64,000 bases of DNA, taken from positions 46,308,610-46,372,609 of the forward strand of contig OZ024856.1 in NCBI GenBank assembly GCA_964017155.1, read 5' to 3'. Position 1 is the stretch's first letter. Each line of letters opens with the position of its first letter. Source of the stretch: Oasisia sp. SBJ-2009 (taxonomy: Eukaryota; Annelida; Polychaeta; Sabellida; Siboglinidae). Below the pieces are notes generated by a model, which was not told where the DNA came from, searched no databases, and saw only the letters and a list, made by a program, of their open reading frames with translations. The translations under genes and the position numbers were made by a program. Shown piece by piece: positions 61,801-64,000 of this stretch.

Positions 61801-62722
61801 CAGGCGGACATTTAGTCAGTTGTGGCGGCGAGTCGTTGTAATGGTCACCATTAATTACCGGTTCGTCACACTCCGTGTCCTCTGGGTACGAATATAATCG
61901 GTCACGCCTCACGACAACAACCGGCACCGATCCGTCAGCGTTAGAAGTATCGTTCACAGATGTCGGCTTCTCTCGTGAACGGCCACGCTTGGCCGATAAT
62001 GACTGATGCTGCATATGTCCGGTATTTGGCGTTTGTGTTGTCGGACGTCTGTCCTCTGGATTGCTGTAGGATCGGTGGGGCTTGACCAGACATGCCGAGG
62101 TTCGCTGGTCACCGCCGGTGCCGTCTTGGCGGCGCAGAGGCAGCGGCGAGCCCCGACACATGATCGGTATGCTGGCACCACTTTGGCTACCTACCCCGGG
62201 CTTTGTATCAACGACACTCCCACGTAACGAGGGTGTTTGTAATACCCTATCCGGCGGTGATCTGTGTCCTCTGGTGGGTTGTGACTGCTCTGTCAAACAA
62301 ATCACCCGTGTCACGGAACTACCGTTACGCACCCCTTGCACTGTCCTGCCTACGGGATCTGCCTTAGCATTGTCATCGTCCACACTCACCGGATAACACG
62401 GCCGATCCGAACTGATGATGACATGTGGCGTCTCCTGTCCAGCTCCGCGAGAACCATTCGTGTCACTGAAGCACCTAACGGAAGACTTCGGCGAAGGACT
62501 TTTGCCGTCACCGATCTTCCTCTCGTGAGACACAAACGTGGACACGAGAGAGTTGTCTCTCTGGTACCTCCGACTGCTGTGGCTGACCGACACGTCCGCC
62601 ATAGCCGTGGCGTCCGAGAAGGCGGCTGCAACCGGGTTGACCGCTCGACTCGTGGGCGACTGTTTCTTCTTCTTGCTGGACGCCGCCGCCCGGCCGAAAA
62701 GGGGAAGTCTCGACTTCTCCAT
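55802..62722 (-). CDS. Giant-exon protein, Ser/Pro-rich and disordered, with SxIP-type motifs (2306 aa, unknown family)
   Basis: This is the only convincing coding sequence: 2306 codons without a stop, far beyond chance, and not repetitive. The start ATG (G at -3, G at +4) follows an in-frame TGA about 50 nt upstream, so no in-frame extension exists within this exon. The protein is dominated by Ser, Thr, Pro, Lys and Arg, with no catalytic fold, signal peptide, membrane segment or long coiled coil visible. Notable parts: SRLP at residues 4-7, KKKK at 17-20, paired YSNPED/YSYPED motifs (219-224, 277-282), tyrosine motifs IYESMPP and IYETIDQVYV (358-376), polyproline PPPLPPRNP (423-431), SRLP (901-904), SKLP (1009-1012), and SGIPSPGK (2175-2182) in a basic C-terminal tail. 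SxIP/SxLP in basic Ser/Pro context binds EB proteins on microtubule plus ends in other families. Navigator, MTUS/TIP150 and CCSER proteins share this style, and CCSER1 starts with a similar SRLP-hydrophobic-F. I cannot assign any of them. A cytoskeletal scaffold is inference. Confidence 0.92.
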   Translation of the reverse strand: MEKSRLPLFGRAAASSKKKKQSPTSRAVNPVAAAFSDATAMADVSVSHSSRRYQRDNSLVSTFVSHERKIGDGKSPSPKSSVRCFSDTNGSRGAGQETPHVIISSDRPCYPVSVDDDNAKADPVGRTVQGVRNGSSVTRVICLTEQSQPTRGHRSPPDRVLQTPSLRGSVVDTKPGVGSQSGASIPIMCRGSPLPLRRQDGTGGDQRTSACLVKPHRSYSNPEDRRPTTQTPNTGHMQHQSLSAKRGRSREKPTSVNDTSNADGSVPVVVVRRDRLYSYPEDTECDEPVINGDHYNDSPPQLTKCPPASQDASRTSKDNWTDRVTVAKHQSPQPVNAGEKQCLSLAGLSPNCDCKTNIYESMPPSPIYETIDQVYVRAFPKTVSTAFVSPCCGVRMAELRATKRVSCVRSHSASPEPHSLVSPPPLPPRNPGTKISYGGGEQQASPEGLQYIRSTVRTSKMQYVGDSPESVFSQGSSGRPSPVGHMVLGDQFYSNTQSLLSEQSIWDCKGTNEEEFSQQPSPGWGDDQSQTEVSPMYTCSTKRNVGKENGVGALQQNLPDLVNVIEIAAHKHESGKPQYRNVPKKQLPQHAREAHANSKNLSSDANQVSKSHTQYLGSSDRKPITVIRDTTIHDGPQTRKTVHVTAAERCDVESKIKRFEGDDSSHRDWSGSRGKYDHQALSTSSICNKWLAASKLKSVRQQTGVNTAAVKQNGQQSSPEISPTSNKPQGLIRAPSKSKLQYGEQHSQLSRSRQCIAKAKSRTAPVDSETVKKEGLRLPSGVRVGDKFGSTRQLARKQPRQIRGGREDMVTSTSSNEPCSSVTSSCTSIASVFSESNNVSSRQDPRRQRVLKGRSNRDAPSKGYSELTMDNDSGVSGKVMHDAQKPSKPVQVKQSRQHKISRLPMNRSGSFSDVQSCNSNASSRSQSVKSKQIRPVATGRTGTRAGGGGHDGLGIDPVLDRCAYSEEKVKNWSCVPESPPPQPMGDATGKAKSTNIQRRQISSRMAQHSKLPPRPIRAECTSPPASVTSVGTSDAPCASQTTGIKPPRDTTPVKMSPSANSQTADSDRGSVNGAATPAKKQVSYSTKLAKVSRLIPPGGAKKSVTAEDRPLARQNDGGDGDNLAIPASPKSHRSAGNAQSQISVKHRRKLAHPDSVHADCHGDDDTGSCSSWGSAQPDLTKHSPECGLMLVKPYSVKNRRQHLSRGVLAKTKSFENDAADDTETGISTCTQEPRSCNNGSNDGNCEAAAEVTGKCNICSTATELTSEKQSKPSQTTNETGKQHEHTAQVIARQSDCQANSPEIAGTVVSNDKRQDLIQQCDGQSGNNCTRAVSTRGENLQGKIDKPTERRCVSATETNTKTPTINKADVCYHVGDQVSSRLAGPSSAATAISDIATKAAATTPVVLATMGDCSDSFADRSSDAIGSGRLDSKDTVDCSYQDDKKLDGHLPGPMAIQPGKSDNIRVIGADQCADVSYRHDVPACDEKNNGGEQFVYNATSLTKPPVDHVTYLETSLINGCNKAQGSTESLTGHHDEGTAKVKDVGQASSDLLGNIKLSESGYDSWKSQGSNSTTCGRDELIEIDVASWGIFDDRGETLIHMEGAKQTAEELPFVTRKVRGRVCNEACPSASLSGSEDTLTPERLVDGNDFGSDLGSSIGAFGDSTDWIGPKDQSTAKITRKTDHVKPAVCSIEQPAVPLPTNCVATEMVPGVAMVTAPAIDGIKQEPTAVDMLFSNMYSNKDNGNKTETEKDRPNDHTATSPVSNHLFETNGNDHDAKVDTTPVKLRRPKPKQSRPAQRPDTLFPSTPRHSRIIENAELQASSSSSCDIDDSHGDNPWPSHPSPTWKNKRHSAILSPGRVTRPVSLSSSSPSLETMEQEGEQHGLLAYISTSYLLDEGSLRRSTATSSLNMQRKEEADEAIVETAVSETSLHVQPSDKDSVRGIDLEMAVEKSKIEAVSTTPMSVADKPCDVGVSCEKPVACDVVKADDSDASHVGIDKKDSAIRSLCQPSVINGGSVVTETCPKGGSVMTEPCPQSPSDHGTCESNNTPSDSVVVSPSSQSSTASKSKLQTPSSHHRVSKLRPVTSVKANATAKPVESAGKHSTKDKETASSGISFQSVMGSLRQATVTLYRRTSSHASSPTRGQDKPSSSTPAHKPDTQQKLPTGIATKSPSSSGIPSPGKNVAKQSKLSSFSPKMQPKRDIPGKAKKSSSTSDAPPPCEKLPLKCSQSNPSGRHVMGKIGESGHERQIPPRSPAKTSQDSRTPSASGIATKVGLSRISRPVHPRLGSGKSTVKLPRSSTSEDKH

Positions 62723-63257
62723 TTCGTTTGACGCATTCAGCGCGTTAACACACGCACACCGACTTCCTACATGTCAACATTGATCTGTCCACACCCATGT
62801 GTAATGGTGTGTACTTGTGTCAACGTGTGTAATATCCAAACTGTGTGTATGTCGTATCCGTGACAGTTCGTCTGTGACAGCTCGTCAACGTCTGATATCC
62901 TTTGGCCGTGACAGTTTGTCATACAACGTCAACGTCTGATATCCTTGGACGGCCGCTACACAGCCGCTACACAGCTGCTACTCCGCCGCTACACACACAT
63001 TCGCTGTCACTGCGGCCACTGCCTCGACTGAATGGCCCACCGCTGTCGATGCAGCACAGCCTGAGCACCGCACACCGTGTTCCGCATGACCGAACTCTCG
63101 TGCCGGCTAACCGGGTTATTGGCTGGTGCGTGCATTGTCGGGGCGCGGTGACGGCGAGAGGGTGGGTGGGCGAGGGGGTGACAGGACGCGTCACTTGTGT
63201 CGACTGTCAACATCTCCTGTCACACTCGTTAGCAGTCCATGGTTCGCCGGGCGCATC
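62723..63257 (-). promoter_or_regulatory. 5' leader in the giant exon, with uORFs and short repeats
   Basis: Between the splice acceptor and the main ATG lie about 535 nt of leader. It includes one uORF of 21 codons beginning at the second base of the exon, another ATG in an ideal ACCATGG context that terminates after three codons, a direct repeat GTGACAG...AACGTCTGATATCC (62874-62900 and 62908-62944), and four CCGCTACACA-like units (62952-63000). It is GC- and CpG-richer than the intron. uORFs of this kind usually lower translation of the main frame; that effect here is inference. Confidence 0.5.
63191..63256 (-). CDS. Upstream open reading frame, 21 codons
   Basis: The frame starts with the ATG at 63256-63254, one base inside the exon, and ends TGA at 63193-63191, giving MRPANHGLLTSVTGDVDSRHK. 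It lies in the leader of the giant-exon transcript and does not overlap the main ATG. It is unlikely to encode a functional peptide. Its likely role, if any, is to tune ribosome access to the main frame. Confidence 0.3.
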   Translation of the reverse strand: MRPANHGLLTSVTGDVDSRHK

Positions 63258-63280
63258 CTGAAACACACAAAAAACATCCG
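63258..63280 (-). other. Splice acceptor of the giant exon
   Basis: On the minus strand, GTTTTTTGTGTGTTTCAG|GATG has a pyrimidine-rich tract and CAG|G junction, a strong acceptor. The exon would start at 63257. This means that the transcript has at least one more 5' exon to the right. Seen in sequence; splicing is inferred. Confidence 0.65.
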
Positions 63281-63449
63281 TATCCTGTGGGTGGGATTCT
63301 GACGACAGAAACGAGGGGTTAATGATATGTATTGAAGAAAGTTGATACAGCTGATGATAGATGATGTAAATACAAGTTTTCTTTCTTTTCTATTTCTTTC
63401 AGATAATGAAGGCCATTTACAGGGTGTCTGAAGTCCAACGAGAATTTGT
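63281..63449. other. Intron sequence upstream of the giant exon
   Basis: This short AT-rich stretch lies between the acceptor and the SINE and has no feature of its own. Confidence 0.5.
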
Positions 63450-63671
63450 GAGTCCACGACATGTTACACATTTACCCCCTGTGTGGGATCTTTTATTTCC
63501 CCTGGCATAGACACCAGACAGAAGGGACCACCGGCTTTTAGTGTCTCTTCCGAAAGACACAAGCAAATGTGGGGTAAATGAAATTGCCTAAGTTTTGAAA
63601 CGGCGGTAGGTGGAATTGAACCACCGTCCCCTCGATTGACAGTCCGGCGCTCTACCGTGCGACCACCACTT
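63450..63671 (-). mobile_element. tRNA-derived SINE with a conserved-type central domain
   Basis: On the minus strand the head reads GTGGTGGTCGCACGGTAGAG (A-box region), then CGGACTGTCAATCGAG and the B-box GGTTCAATTCC. The GTC at the anticodon position recalls tRNA-Asp. The body follows with GTGTCTTTCGGAAGAGACAC, TAAAAGCCGGTGGTCCC and AAAAGATCCCACACAGGGGG. A CTTTCGGA-GAGAC-TAAA-C-G-GGTCCC core is characteristic of a deeply conserved SINE central domain (V-/Meta-SINE type). RNA polymerase III would transcribe it from the internal promoter, with mobilisation by a partner LINE. It lies in the intron on the same strand as the gene. Exact ends are uncertain. Confidence 0.8.
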
Positions 63672-64000
63672 TGATTTGTTGGCTGGCATTATGTAAGTTC
63701 CAAATCAAGTTGAACAATTGATTTAAAATTGTTTCATTGTTTGTCTAACCATCAAAGTATGGTCTGTAACATTTAATATGCTTTAAAATAAAGTATGATT
63801 TTCTGCATGTTCAATTAAGCCATGTATATTTAAATGGTACACGTATGCAACTTGTTAATCAAGCCCTAATCCTAACCCTATTATTGTATTAGCCTGTTTA
63901 ACCAGCAAGCAACGAGATGTTTTTAGTTTTGATTGGTTGACTGATTCATTCTTTATTCAAGCACTGACGACATTATACATGTATATAACAAACAGTCACC
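63672..64000. other. AT-rich intron or flank sequence
   Basis: No exon or repeat is recognised. A CCCTAATCCTAACCCTA string near 63864 is telomere-like but far too short. The first exon(s) of the giant-exon gene should lie in or beyond this stretch. Confidence 0.4.

Noticed and set aside
63600..63671. A functional tRNA-Asp gene on the minus strand
   Set aside because: A-box and B-box are present, but acceptor and anticodon stems do not pair properly and a SINE body follows directly.

Overview
This window looks like a piece of a large, repeat-rich invertebrate nuclear genome. The evidence is long microsatellites, degenerate transposons, tRNA-derived SINEs, a LINE relic, canonical GT/AG splice signals and one giant coding exon. 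A lophotrochozoan such as a mollusc is my best guess from the style of SINEs and simple repeats, but nothing here proves the phylum.

Layout. Positions 1 to about 55,800 hold no protein gene that I can support. They form a gene desert or intron space, broken up by: a hexamer array (5.0 kb); a GACAGA array next to a CA array (6.7-7.7 kb); a palindromic MITE with TTAA flanks (9.3-9.8 kb); a TA-repeat hairpin (10.7 kb); a TGCAA array joined to a retroelement-like 3' end (12.6 kb); a TG/CA block (14.5 kb); a pogo/Tigger-like terminus (19.05-19.24 kb); a decayed reverse-transcriptase C-terminus (19.7-20.0 kb); a purine-rich tetramer block (23.2-23.8 kb); CT/TA repeats and a 150-bp tandem duplication (26.3-26.8 kb); a shuffled segmental duplication with a 12-bp minisatellite (28.1-29.6 kb); a SINE (38.4-38.7 kb); a CAC array (40.6 kb); an intact non-autonomous pogo/Tigger-like element (47.35-48.72 kb); and a 55-nt hairpin (52.4 kb). 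Among these lie stretches of more complex, CpG- and TAAT/GATA-rich sequence that could be cis-regulatory. One near-ideal CTCF-type motif lies at 5823-5836.

The only convincing gene is on the minus strand at 55,800-63,257. It is a single exon of about 7.46 kb, bounded by a good splice acceptor and a good donor, with an open frame of 2306 codons. The protein is Ser/Thr/Pro- and Lys/Arg-rich, predicted to be disordered, and carries SxIP/SxLP-type motifs (as used for binding microtubule plus-end EB proteins), an SH3-type polyproline motif and tyrosine motifs. I do not recognise its family. The stop codon lies only 2 nt before the splice donor, and the leader contains two upstream ORFs and short repeats. 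An earlier 5' exon must lie to the right of the window or in its last 700 bp. A SINE sits in the intron just upstream. With one gene present, no pathway can be read from the window; its interest lies in this exon, its splice arrangement, and the mobile and palindromic elements around it.
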